Below are positions 20,190 to 31,380 of a stretch of DNA of 64,000 nt, piece after piece. How positions within the stretch are numbered: the first letter of the stretch is position 1; every line of letters starts with the position of its first letter. Origin of the DNA: Isoetes taiwanensis (Eukaryota; Streptophyta; Lycopodiopsida; Isoetales; Isoetaceae); the NCBI GenBank assembly GCA_021234155.1, contig JAJEKV010000005.1, forward strand, positions 14,935,468-14,999,467. Reading direction: 5' to 3'. The translations under genes and the position numbers were made by a program. The notes under the pieces were generated by a model, which was not told where the DNA came from, ran no database searches, and was given only the letters and a program-made list of their open reading frames with translations.

Positions 20190-21112
20190 GGTTTACCTTT
20201 GGTGTTCCCAGAAATCGGATATATAAGCTTAAGATTTTGAACAGGGGACGGAGATGGGCCTTGCATGTAGACGGGTGGAGAATAAGTGGGAATATAACCC
20301 GGAGGCACAGCCGTGGGTTGGAAACAAGATGGCATGGAAACTGAGAAACCAGGTGGTCCAGAGAGAGGAGCGTCCTTGGGCAAAGTGCCGTGGGAGCCGT
20401 CCTCATTTAACTTGAGATCAATAGTGTTGTAAACAGACAGAGTGCTGAAAGGATGGGGAGGACTGATATTCATGAACATGGGGAGGACCAAAAGAGACAT
20501 GGAAATATCCCATCCCCGCCGGAGGAGAAGAGGGTTGCGAAGGCGAGGGAGTGTGACCAATGGGGATATGAATGTAAGTGCTGGCCGGAGTCTGAAAGTA
20601 ATGAGGAGTAGGATGGACCGGTGTATGGTTTGGCGACTATGGTTGAGAGCAGTGCTTACAAACAGGGGAAGACCCTGGTCGAGAACTGACGTGAGGGGTA
20701 GGCGGCACCGTTTGAGCACACGGCCCCCTTTGATATCATAATCAGGATCATACATGTTACGAGCAGCTTCTCGGTGCTGATGGCGTTCCAATCATGCCGC
20801 CGTTTGGCTAAGGAGTTCCTCAGGAGTGAAAGCACGAGCAGACGTATTGAGAAGAGAGAAAAGGAACTAAGACCTGGCAGCGGCGATAGTGTTTAGGGTC
20901 TGGGTTCGGGATCTCCTGCAAGACAACCCTCTATGAGGACCCTTGGTAGGAGAATCCAAGCTGAATGTCACGTGGGATTTTGCAAAAGAGAAAAGAAGGA
21001 GAGGGAAGGAAGGAACGACATAAAACAGTGAGCGGAAATAAGACTTCCTGGATATCAACTTGAATACATGAACTCTCAACAAGCGAGAGGAAAACAATCG
21101 AGATAAGGGCAA
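20190..21112 (-). pseudogene. Unrecognised proline-rich protein fragment
   Basis: The - strand from about 20850 reads TPEELLSQTAA, a stop, then LERHQHREAARNMYDPDYD and runs open to 20087. A proline-rich stretch follows in the same frame (AVPPGYIPTYSPPVYMQGPS), and the last 30 residues are merely the dispersed repeat. A second frame lies upstream (20867-21112). Codon use in the HREAARNMYDPDYD part looks protein-like and could be a gag or plant regulatory protein, but I do not recognise the family. The poly-purine strand bias inflates frame length here, so confidence is low. Confidence 0.3.
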
Positions 21113-21354
21113 AATCTCATCTAAAACTGGAGATCTATCTCTACTGATATATATAGTACAACGGCCTTGGGCCCAAAACAGATATGTGGCAGGTCTCAGT
21201 TACTAACTCCCGGATCAAAGCTTGATTTTCGAGGAATCTCGCAGCGCCTTCTTTATGTGCCTGGAATCTCGCTGACGTCGAACTACGCTCCTCGGAGCCA
21301 TCATTTGTCCATTCTGGGTCTCTTATTTGACTGGGGTGTGGTCTTCTTCGTGGC

Positions 21355-21390
21355 TTCCCGTGGGGGAGGGGGGGGGGAGGGGGGAGAGCA
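21355..21390 (+). other. G-run, possible G-quadruplex
   Basis: The + strand has four or more G-tracts of at least five bases (gtgggggagggggggggg then agggggg). This satisfies the simple G-quadruplex pattern. It lies in sequence with no recognised gene, upstream of a pyrimidine-rich stretch. Confidence 0.5.
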
Positions 21391-21765
21391 TGGGTCTACT
21401 ACCCGATGCTTGACGAGTTCCCTTATTTCTGCCCTACTCCGTGGTCCTCAGGAATGGTACAGGACTAACACTTCTTCAGCTTCTCAAAATCGACGTTTCT
21501 TCTTCGTCTCAATAGTTTTCTTTTTCTTCCTCTTGAACCCATCCCCTCCCCCTTTTAATTATGTATAATTAATTGATTCTCTCCCTCTCTCTCTATTTAT
21601 GTTATATTTATTGTTTTACGTGGCACGCATGACCAACCCTTTTTATTTTGGAGGTTTTCTTTATGTCATGTATGTTTTAGTGTTTATGTTGTGTAGAGAT
21701 TCAGTTAGCATGCGCTTTTTGGCTTCGTCAATATTCATATTTTTTGAAGACCATTATAGTAGCCC

Positions 21766-21877
21766 GATGATTGTCCAAGCCCCTTGCTGAGGGCTTATCA
21801 CTAGGTTTTTTCCTCGAAAACCCGAACGGGTGGGGTTTTTTTAATCCCAGTGATAAGCCTTCAGCAGGTACATCATC
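21766..21877. mobile_element. Small hairpin MITE-like element
   Basis: Arms of about 40 bases pair across a short centre: gatgattgtccaag-ttgctgagggcttatcac on the left and gtgataagccttcagcaggta-catcatc on the right. The centre (cctcgaaaacccgaacgggtgggg) is itself partly self-complementary. The central 30-40 bases recur in the opposite orientation at about 7948-7992 (ttcgggttttcgaggaaaa), linking this hairpin to the A-rich block. Flanking target duplication is unclear. Confidence 0.5.
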
Positions 21878-22071
21878 CAACATCTTATCATACTTTGTTA
21901 TGTTAACAACTCCATCAAGGAGTTGTTTTTAGTGGCATAATTATAATAATTTATAATTAGTTTTTGGGTGGCTTGCGATGTGCGGCTACCCACTCTCAAC
22001 CAATATAAAACACTTGCTGAAATGAATGAATGAAAGAGCCTACCTACAAGTTGGATGCATGATGCGAGTCC

Positions 22072-22990
22072 TCATGAGAATATGCCTTTGCATTGTATTC
22101 CATCAAACTCAGAGCATATCTCTTCGAGTTTATCACGCTTACTATACATATTCACAATTGCAATGGAAACATGAATATCTTCTGTATAACCATTATTTAT
22201 GACCTGCCTATATATGCATCTACCTTCAAGTAAGACTCCATGAATGGAAAAATTATCAAGGATGCTGATAAATATGACCTTGTTTGGAGAAAAGCCCTCG
22301 AATGGCACTTCTTTATCGAGCTTGAGAGTCTGCTTATCGCTACCCTCCTAGACATGTGCTGCAAATATAGCAGTCTAGGAAGTTAGGCCTGCTCTTGGCA
22401 ATTTGGTAAAAATTGCTCTCACATTGCTTATACTATCACATTTGCCATACATATTGATATGACATGTCCCAAATGCAACACCTTCCTTGAAATCATTAGC
22501 ATTTATGATATGAGCATAGAAATATTTACCCCTAACCAGGAACAGGCATCAACAAGACTTATTAAGGTCACGTTATTTGGTATGATATTTGTTGTATGCT
22601 TTTGGTGAAAAAACATAAAGGCTTCATCAGTCCATCCTTGTTGGGCATATGCTACAATCATGGCAGACCAATAAATGACATCCCATTCAACCATTTTCTC
22701 AAAAATTGCCCTTCCATCTTCCACATTACCACAATGACATGAGAACATATTTTTATTGTGCAGTTTGTCAAAGACTTGTCGAGCAGAATGCAAACTTTCT
22801 CATTTTCCATATAAGTACTAATAATTGCAGTGCCAATAACAACATCAAATTCCAATCTGCTCTTACAAGGATATGAACTTCCTTTGCTTCTACTTTAGTT
22901 GCCCAACCCCCACAAGCATCAAGAAGACAGAGGAATGTTACCTTATTGGATACACACTCATAAATTGCATTTTAGCAAACACGATCAGAA
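22072..22990 (-). pseudogene. PPR protein fragment, frameshifted
   Basis: On the - strand, about 22990-22840 reads NKVTFLCLLDACGGWATKVE. Then LEFDVVIGTAIISTYMEN, ARQVFDKLHNKNMFS, VEWDVIYWSAMIVAYAQQGW and NNVTLISLVDACS follow, ending with PNKVIFISILDNF and DIHVSIAIVNMYSK at 22300-22100. These are successive degenerate 35-residue pentatricopeptide repeats of the PLS class, organellar RNA-binding modules abundant in plants. Frames change at least three times and stops intervene, so this copy is dead. Its 5' part (about 22845-22990) is duplicated at 56598-56745. Confidence 0.8.
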
Positions 22991-23251
22991 CCATCCTACA
23001 ATGACTACAAAGAACAAGTGCACCAATCATACAAGACCATGAGATCTTGTCAAGCTCCATAGTATCTTGGCGTCAAATTCATATCAGCTAAAGGATGGAT
23101 CAATTCTAGAAAAAGCTCAGCCTAAAAAGTATGTTTAAAATAAAAAAAATCATGCCTAAGGTGAAAAATCAATTGTCTAACCAAAAGAAATTAAAAGCAA
23201 AACAATTTGGTGCCCAAAAAGACAAAAACCTTAGGTCATATTAATATGGAA

Positions 23252-24703
23252 GGGTCAAATTGAGTTGCGGTTCGATATACAATATGTCAACCGGCGAGAG
23301 AGAGGTTATGGCGGCTAGAGCGGCGGCTTAGGCCGCGCTCGTTTCTTGCAGGGTGGGCTGGAGGTTGGATGCCAGAAGGGTGCACAAACGTGCACCACTG
23401 CCATTCCCAAGGCAGAAGCGGCTGGGGTCACCGATTCTTGGCATGTCTAAGGCTGAGCATAGGAGTTCCTGTTTCGCTTGGAGTATGGCAGAGTACAAAT
23501 GCTTCGTGTTCTTCTCTGGAGGTTTTGCTGGTAAGAAAGATGAGACTTCTGGCATGTTTTTCAGTCTATGGAATTCGGCAGAAGGAATCAGTTATGGAAG
23601 GGTTTGACACAGCACTCAGGCATGTGCTGCCGCACTCACTGCGGTTTCTCAAGGCCTGCACTCACTGCAGGTTGGGCCCAGCCGGAGGTTTTTCCCTTTC
23701 CCATATGATTTTGGTCTGCATTCTCTTCATTGGCTTCTGTATTGCTTGTCTTAGGCTCATCAGTCTTCCAGTAGGATTGTGAACAGAGATATTCTCTAGA
23801 GGGCGGTACTGTGGTTCTTGGCACTTGTTATGTGCTTTCTTGGTTAGTTAGTTCATCCTTGTTCACTCTTTGTGCTTCTTGCTCTCCCCGTCCTGGCTGG
23901 GGAAGTTTGGCGACTAAATCTGTGCTAGGTCTATGCTATTGTCATTAAATCAAGATTTCTAAGCAGGTCCAGGGCGGGAGACCTGGGTTGTCTCATTGCT
24001 ACATAGAGCTGTAACTGAATCAATAACCCATGTAAGGGCATTAGCGGTATGATTAAGCAGGTGGACCAGAGGCCTGACCGTTCATTAATTTTGGGGGAAG
24101 AAGTGGAGGCTACCTCCCTTAGTACTGGCTGGAAAAGTGAGGGAACTCCGTCTAGTATCTCAAAATAGTTGGATTTCTGGCCAAGTTAACGCGCAGGGTT
24201 GAAGCCTGCTTGTTGCTGTTGCTGTTCTTACATCTTTCGGGGGTGGAGCATAGGTGATTATTGATTCATCATCAACGAGAACTCTTCTTTTGTTGCCAAT
24301 GGAATAGGCCTCATCAGTTTCAGCTGCTGATCTTGAGCATATGGGCTTCAAAGCTTGATCTGGTCTTGAAGGACAACAACAACTTTTTGGTATTGGAGCA
24401 GATGCAAAGGGGTTCAGGAAGTTGAGGAACCCTGCTCCTGTAGTACAGCTTTGAGCGGGAAGAGGGCGATCGCTTTCTCTAGTACTGCACATGAATTTGT
24501 TAGAGGTCCCCATAGTACTTGCTTTTAGAAGGAAGAAGTTGAGCAGGGCTTCCAACGGAATATTGAACCCTTTTGTATCTAAACTACTGTCATCATAGTT
24601 GTTATGGGTTAAATTCTTCCTATCTGGCCCTTTGAGGGGTCCAAATAAGGTTTCTGTACCATTCATTATTATTAATATAAAAACTTGCCTTCAACAAAAA
24701 AAA
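23252..24703 (+). mobile_element. Poly(A)-tailed retroposon with 14-bp target duplication
   Basis: The insert is bounded by the direct repeat ATATTAATATGGAA at 23238-23251 and 24704-24717 and ends in cttcaacaaaaaaaaa. The homologous site in copy B (about 57001-57017) has one copy of the repeat (atattcatatggaa) and no insert. Poly(A) plus a 14-bp duplication is the mark of LINE-driven, target-primed insertion. No reverse transcriptase is seen. The longest frame (24160-24666, - strand) opposes the poly(A) direction and is unconvincing. It is either a 5'-truncated LINE 3' region or another RNA copied in trans. Confidence 0.8.
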
Positions 24704-25130
24704 ATATTAATATGGAAAAATACAAAATATTTTTCACTGCCGAAAGAACAATCAGTAGTAATGGTCATCAGATCATGAGATATATGTGAGGTCAAAATGG
24801 ATGACTATAATGCGTATAACTTTTCCTATCTGCAAAACAATTTGCAAAGGTATTCTAATTCATTCATCCTTTTGGCATATGATGACATTCGGATACGCTA
24901 TGCTGAGCTGGTCTGTCTTGGCCAGCCCCTGCATGAGATGTTGAGCACGAGCTCGATACGGAGGTTGGGATCATATCTTCAAGAGATCATGAATCGCCGA
25001 GACCAGCTCAGTCCTCGGGCACTTACCTGATACATGTACATATCTCTGTCCCCCATAATATATATTTGTCTTTGTGTTTGTACAGTTTGACATCAAACCT
25101 ATTCATGTGGTTTTCCCCCAAACGATCCTT

Positions 25131-25162
25131 CAAGGGAGGGGGAGGGGGAGGGGGGGAGGGGG
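25131..25162 (+). other. G-rich tract, strong G-quadruplex pattern
   Basis: The + strand reads aagggagggggagggggagg and continues with gggggaggggg: six G-tracts separated by single A residues. The same position in copy B (about 57425) is reduced to one ggggagggg. It lies within the 3' region of a non-LTR element just before its microsatellite tail. Confidence 0.7.
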
Positions 25163-25214
25163 TTTTGTAACCTGAACAGTAATACGCTTGCTGCACCTCC
25201 CGTTTGGGTCCCAT

Positions 25215-25388
25215 AGGCCCGTGGACGATAAAAACTCTATTCGATTCGATTCGATTCGATTCGATTCGATTCGATTCGATTCGATTCGATTCGATTCGAT
25301 TCGATTCGATTCGATTCGATTCGATTCGATTCGATTCGATTCGATTCGATTCGATTCGATTCTATTCTATTCTATTCTATTCTATTCT
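25215..25388 (+). repeat. Pentanucleotide microsatellite (ATTCG)24(ATTCT)6 after a non-LTR 3' end
   Basis: The run starts directly after cccgtggacgataaaaactc, the 3' end of a non-LTR element. It has about 24 perfect ATTCG units at 25239-25358 and six ATTCT units at 25359-25388. The same locus in copy B has 11 ATTCT units and no ATTCG. Any protein read from this run (FDSIR repeated) is an artefact of the 5-base period. Confidence 0.95.
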
Positions 25389-26149
25389 AAACTCTATTGT
25401 GCATGCATTAGGCTCTTATTAGCAGAACCTTGTTCTCTCTTTTAACTTACGATGGTACTATATGGTAGACATAACTTTAAACCTTGTATGCATCTTTCCC
25501 TCATCCATGTAGTAAACATAGCAATTAGTCATTATCTATGCACATTTATCATATGTGCAAGCAAAAGCGAAATTGTAAACATAAATTGATATTTAATACA
25601 TGGGTTCAAAAATACAATTCTCTCCTTTTTCTAACTTAAAATACAACTTCAGATGCAATACATTTTCACGACATGGCCAAAGCTTCACATGTATACAAGG
25701 ATTCTATAATAGGGAAAGCTTTTATATTCCCAATGTCTGCAGCTTTGTTTCCCCATAAAGAGTTAGATTTATCAATATCTCTTGCTTTGCCTTGTCTGAA
25801 TGTGTTGGTGCAATCAAAATATGGGAAAAATGCAACTAAGCTTTATATACACTAGGCACAATAGGGATAATGCTCTTATATTAGACTCCCAATGTTTGCA
25901 GTTTTGTTTTCCTATATAATAGAATAATTTTTTTAACGTCCCCAAAGACCAATCAAATAGAGATCTAGATAAAGTGTTGATCTCAGGGTAAAGAAGGTGT
26001 TTTCGATTGAAAACTGAAAATTTCTGATTCAGTTAGTGCATGGCAGGAAAGTTTTTGATAGATTTCATGTGCTTTTCTGTAAGGTCTATACAAAGTTTTG
26101 GTTGAAACCTTGAAATATCAAAATATATAGGTGAACATCAGGCTCAGCG

Positions 26150-26296
26150 TCAGCTTTCTCTAACAATGCTTGGACCAGTTTCATCATAATCTGCTTTTGT
26201 AATATGATGGTTATGAGGAAACACGACTTTTGCAAGGATGGCACCCCCAATCCAGGCAGAATATTTCTGCGCGTTTTCTGGCATATACTCTGGAGG
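26150..26296 (-). CDS. Last exon of an actin-related protein 7 gene
   Basis: From an acceptor (tcatcag) at 26297 on the - strand, the exon reads [40 protein letters not shown] and GPSIVRES, then stop at 26150-26152. This is the C-terminal end of ARP7, a nuclear actin-related protein found in plant SWI/SNF-type chromatin remodelling complexes; the ADYDETGPS tail is characteristic. The usual last residues (RKCF-like) are replaced by RES. Upstream exons should lie to the right but I cannot identify them between 26.3 and 27.6 kb, so this may be an isolated fragment. The frame itself is intact. Confidence 0.75.
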   Translation of the reverse strand, partial: PPEYMPENAQKYSAWIGGAILAKVVFPHNHHITKADYDETGPSIVRES

Positions 26297-27600
26297 CTGA
26301 TGATAAAAGCACAATACGGTTAACTATGTGGTAGTTAGTAAATCATGGACATCCATATACCTCATTTGCAACGTGGGGCTTCCATATTTCATTTAGAAAT
26401 ATTATTAATTACTTTATTCGCAAAAATGAAATTAATATATTTAATCACAATTTCAATCTAGCTTTCCAATTTAAATAATTTGTCCGATAGATGCTTTCTT
26501 AATGAGAAATTAACTGTCTAAGTCTACTATTGCGCCTTTTTGCGCCTTTTTTTTTTATATAATATGAATACATATTGTTGGTATCTTACTAGCATTGTTC
26601 CCTAATGGTGGCAATATGAGTGATAGTATTTTGACCCAATGATATTCACGTGCTCAAGTTAGAACCATGGCAGATATTTAGATTTGGGTAGATTGTATAG
26701 CTACATGGTTTACCATGGAAACTTATTGGGTCTTTATCTACTGGTAATATTGCATAAACACTTTCATAGTTTATCAAAACCCCTTTTCTTCTTAGCCGAA
26801 ATTTGATCCTCCTCTCCATCTTTATGAATTGAGGCCGCTATTATCAGCTTAGTTGCCTTGACTATTTTTCCTGAGCAAACCGAACATGGACTTTTGAGCT
26901 AGTGAATATATCTGAAACCTATGGATGTTATTTGATGTGCCTTCTTCTGGCCATATACTCACATTTTCTAAGGTTGTTATATGAACCTCGAAATTGAGTA
27001 GTTTAGACTCTTGCGCTTCACAGTATAAGGAAAGTACAGTTTTACACACTAAGTTTGCTATGGGATATCTTATTTCAGTCGAACTTCCTTATGTACAACC
27101 CATCTCTTTGATATAACCAAAAAATGAAATATGTTGAGAACATGCTCCTTTGCTTTAAAAGGATTATATGCTTTTCAAATAGAACTTGCTGCCGGTTTCA
27201 ATGTGGCAGGACCTGTTGTAGGCTTGAACCATGTACCACCTACATGCATCCAACTACAAATGGGGACTTCAATACTTGTAACTAGTCTTGTGGACTCAAA
27301 TAAGGACGTCCCTCTTTAAGTGTTAGGTTTTGCCTTAGAAAATATACATCCACAATTTATGATGATTTGTAAGCTCATTGGAAGAGAGACTCTTCTGCAT
27401 CTTCCATGTCGCTTATTTGCTACAAAATTAGATATGCAAGCAAAGTGTTCTAAATGCATAAAAAGTGTGCAAAATGTTTAAAAGTTTTTAGAAAAGTTGA
27501 AAGCTAAGATAAGTGTATAAACAAACCAGATAATAAGCATAAGCTAATATACATTTCAAATTACTATTTTCATATCTACAGGTATTTGTGTCATTCCTCG
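26297..27600. other. AT-rich stretch, no exon recognised
   Basis: This lies between the ARP7 exon and the BiP pseudogene. If the ARP7 gene is complete, it would hold its last introns. A - strand frame at 27049-26849 and a region at about 27300-27130 (HVGGTWFKPTTGPA on the - strand) look mildly protein-like but match no family I know. At 25915-25935, just left of this stretch, a T-run plus aacgtcc marks the - strand 3' end of another non-LTR copy. Confidence 0.4.
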
Positions 27601-27630
27601 TGACCAGAAATTTTGAATGTCTCAAGATAT

Positions 27631-29602
27631 TTACAGCTCAGAGTGATCTTCATCTTCTTCCTCTGAGGCAGCAACACCAGTCTTTTGATAAATCTTGGTT
27701 ATTATCGGATTGCAAACATCCTCAATCTCCTTCAATTTCTCTTCGAAATCCTCCCCCTCAGCACTTTGGTTATCATCCAACCACTCCACGATTTCCTTCA
27801 ATTCAGCTTCAATCTTTTCTTTGTCATCAGAATCTAGCTTATCCGCTAGCTTATCCTTGTCACCAATTGAACTCTTCATGTTGTACACATATGTCTCCAA
27901 TCTATTCCTGGCATCAATCTTTTCCTTCACCTTCTTATCTTGCTTCGTGATATTCCTCGGCCTCCTTGATCATTCTATCAACCTCATCCGAAGATAAACG
28001 ATCTTTGTCGCCAGATAATGATGATCTTTCTCGCCTTTATTGGTCGCCTTATCCTCTGCCTTCACTTTTAGAATTCCATCCGCATCTACTTCAAAAGTAA
28101 CTTCAACTGGGAATACCTCTTGGAGTCGGGGCAATACCACTCAAATCAAATTTTCCAAGTTCGAGACAATCTTTTGTCAAGCTTCTTTCTCCTTCAAAGA
28201 CACGAACAGAACCGCGGTTGTTTGCTTATCCCGATAGGTGCTAAACATTTGGGATTTTTAGTTGGAATTGTAGTACCCAGGGGAATGAGCTTTGTCATCA
28301 CTCCACCTTGGGTTTCAATGCCAAGGGTCAAAGGAGTGGCATCAAGGATGAGTGCATCTTTAGTCTCTTCGCCGCCTTCCCCACTTAGAATGCCTCCTTG
28401 AATTTTGCACCATAGGCTACAGGCCTCATCAGGATTGACTCCCTTGCTAGGCTCCTTGCCTTCAAAGTAGTCCTTCAACAATTGCTGTACCTTTGGGATA
28501 CGAGTACTTCCTCCAACAAGAACGATTTCATCAATCTGTGACTTCTTAAGGCCAGCATCATTCATGGCCTTCCTAACAGGGCCTAATGTCTTCTTGAACA
28601 AGTCATTGTTAAGCTCCTCAAACCTTGCTCTGGTAAGTGGTTCAGAGAAATCAACACCATCAAAAAGACTCTCAACCTCAATTCTAACTTGGTGCTGGTT
28701 ACTGAGTGCCCTCTTTGCACGCTCTGCCTCGCGACGGAGTTTTCCAATAGCCCTGCTATCCTTGCTAATGTCCTTGTTGTACTTCTTCTTGATGAGTTTA
28801 ATGAAGTGCTCCATTATTCTGTGGTCAAAATCCTCTCCTCCAAGATGAGTATCACCACTTGTGGCTAAAACTTCAAATACTCCATTATCAATTGTTAAGA
28901 TGCTGACATCAAAGGTACCACCACCAAGGTCAAACACAAGTATGTTCTTCTCGTTTCCCTTCTCATTAAGTCCATAAGCCAATGCTGCTGCAGTTGGCTC
29001 ATTCAGAATACGAGCCACGTTAAGTCCAGCAATGATACCAGCACATCATTGAAATAAGCTGGGACAGTGATAACAGCATTTTTTACGACCTTTCCTAAGA
29101 ATGCCTCGGCAGTTTCCTTCATTTTTATCAAAATCATAGCGCTAATCTCCTCTGGGCTGAAGAGCTTAACTTCGCCGTCCTTGATCTTAACTTGTATATA
29201 AGGTTTCCCATCTTTGTTGATGATCTTGTAGGGCAATAGTTTCATATCATTTTGGACTTCTTTGTCGTCAAACTTCCTTCCAATCAAACGTTTAGGGTCA
29301 AAAATTGTCCTTTCGGGGTTAGAAGCAGCTTGGTTCTTGGCTGCCTCTCCAATGAGCCTTTCAGAATCTGTGAAGGCTACCCAGGAAGGTGTGATTCGAT
29401 TTCCCTGGTCATTGGCTATGATTTCTACATGCCCATCTTTGTTATAAACCCCCACACAAGAATATGTTGTTCCGAGATCAATACCAATTACTGTATCTAA
29501 TTTGGGAGCTTCTTCTGCGCCTGCTGCTACAGATACAACCCAAATTGTAAGAAAAACCAAGCATAGACCTAATCTGCTAACATGAGCTACTTCCCTCGAC
29601 AT
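27631..29602 (-). pseudogene. BiP (ER Hsp70) pseudogene, intronless
   Basis: The - strand encodes nearly all of a luminal binding protein: a signal peptide ([18 protein letters not shown]), phosphate loops ([20 protein letters not shown]), the adenosine motif ([11 protein letters not shown]), the substrate domain, the acidic lid and an ER-retention-like end (EDHSEL, normally HDEL). BiP is the ATP-driven Hsp70 of the ER lumen. The span (1972 bp) equals a full coding sequence without introns, which suggests a retrocopy, although no poly(A) remains. About 22 bases are lost after AYFND (near 29045), shifting the frame. Compensating +1/-1 shifts turn VAYGAAV into CSLWCKI (28401-28430), and several shifts break 28250-27930. 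Confidence 0.92.
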
Positions 29603-31380
29603 TCTCTATTGCCTCTGCTTCTCTTAACACTCTCTTCTGCTTCTGCTTCTGCTTCTGCTTGTCACCACTCTGCTTCTTTTAAACAAGCAAGGAAAAAGGC
29701 AAAGGAAAAGAAACGCAAAAGGGAAAAGGGAAAAGGGAAAAAAAAGGCAAGCATAAACATACCTATTTTTTTCTTCTTGATGAGTTCTTATTGAAGGCAG
29801 TTCGATCTAATTCTTTGCTGGGCGATCTGGTGGTGCCTTGGCACGAAATGGAAGAATATGGTGATTTTATGCGCAAATACTATATGTCCCTTAAATTCGT
29901 TTTGTTGCATATAATAGCAGCATGTAGAGGATTGACAGCATACTGGCTAACTGTTTCTTTTTGCCAAAAGTGCTGATGTAGTAGGACTATAAGCTGTCTA
30001 CTGACAATGATGTAGGATATGCGAATACTGTGAATAAGAAGGAGGCTTTTACATTGTTTGAGAGGATTCACAACATGAAGATCAAATCCTAACTGAGATC
30101 ATGCATGTAAGCTTTTTCATGCTTGTCTTGCTGCACACGATTTGGTGGTGGCATCCACCATTGACAATGTCCTGGACCCATTACAATGGCTTCCAATACA
30201 GGTATGTCCGTACTCTCCAAAATGATTATGTTTCTGTCTGTTATTTTTTGCAGAATTTGGAATCCTGCTTTGCATTAATCCTGTAGAAAAGAGCTTTTCA
30301 ATCTACTTTCGGAACTCCAGATAGATCCCACATCATGATGAATATGAAGATCTTGCATGTTCACTATGCCTTTTGGCATCTGAATTGGTTGCGTACATTT
30401 TTTTCCACCATAAATTAATCCTGATAGAATAGAATTACCAAATGTTATCGTTTCCATCCAATTGTCATCAATCTAAAGCAGCATGAAATTAATAGGTAAA
30501 GGAAATTCTTTCATGACACTGATTTGATCAACATGTATGCAAAAGGTGGCTTTCAGAGACAGAGGATGTCTTTTATAATATGGTGGCCCAAGATGTTTCA
30601 CCAGAATCTATATATAATACTAATCCGTCGTTGATTTTTTTTTATCCCTTCATTCAGCGGTTGGTTCCTCGCAAAGTTTGAGAGGATGCCTTTTGGTCGA
30701 TTTGCCGCACTTTGTTTTGGTTCATTCATAGAATGCCATTGCGGTACTGCCATCGCTCTGTTATCCGGATTGTCTCTTCCTTACAATCCCGAACCAAGGG
30801 GCTCTTCGTCGTTCTGCACCTTATTTTTTATTCTAAAGATGTTCCTCGATGCAGGCTGGTAGAATGAAAACAGGCCTATGTGAAAACCACCATGGAGGTT
30901 TCTGCGAACAATATGGCAGCCAAGTTTCGGGCCAATGCAGCCATTGCTAGCAGATTAGTATGGTGATGTTCCATTCCATGTACTGTACAGTCAGGGGCTC
31001 TGTTTCTAAAGCTTTTCTAAAACTTGATCCTCTCATTGAAACTTTTCTTTGCTCGTGTTTCTTTGGCATCTACTGGAAAACTTTGTTCAAGGAAATCGTT
31101 TTGAAAGGAAACTTGCTGCAGAAACAAACAGGTAAACAAGTTTTGCATTTTGGGGCTATGTGATTGCAAGCTTTTGAGCTATTTGCAGCTTTTGGTTAAT
31201 GGTTTAACCGTCTTTGACATTCCGCCACAGGGTTTGTTATGTCTATATCTCTGATATTAGAAAGCAAGCTACTAAGGCTAGATCTCCACTTTCTAATACA
31301 TGTCTTATAAGTTCAACCATGCCACATTTTAGAAGTCTGCCAAACAACAAAAATGTTATGTTTCTCATTTCTCGGATGAT
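29603..31380. other. Spacer with a CTTCTG repeat, no gene recognised
   Basis: Just upstream of the BiP pseudogene start, cttctg repeats (about 29630-29662) and a purine-rich run (aaggaaaagaaacgcaaaag region, about 29690-29750) are present; they may be the copied 5' leader. The rest, up to the HCF145-like gene, may contain its promoter and N-terminal exons. A segment at about 30535-30615 (aaaggtggctttcagagac, tggtggcccaagatgtttca) recurs at 37571-37640 and 63690-63760. Confidence 0.4.

Larger units (their letters stand above)
22845..25770 (+). repeat. Duplicated block, copy A, left part
   Basis: This sequence matches 56598-62255 in order and orientation, apart from insertions private to each copy. 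Shared landmarks include the PPR scrap, the cataagg/aaaaatcaattgtctaacc stretch, the ATTC microsatellite at 25239 (57521 in copy B), and the run from cagaaccttgttctctc (25422) to the tttccccataaa at about 25750. Copy A has an extra 1.45-kb retroposon (23252-24703); copy B has an extra copia element. After about 25768 the two copies part company because copy B lacks the next 9.2 kb. Confidence 0.9.

Noticed and set aside
24160-24666. 168-codon - strand frame as a LINE ORF1
   Set aside because: It opposes the poly(A)-defined orientation of the retroposon and lacks ORF1 motifs.
25188-25445. Frames encoding a repeated FDSIR peptide
   Set aside because: They arise only from the ATTCG pentanucleotide run, which is open in several frames.
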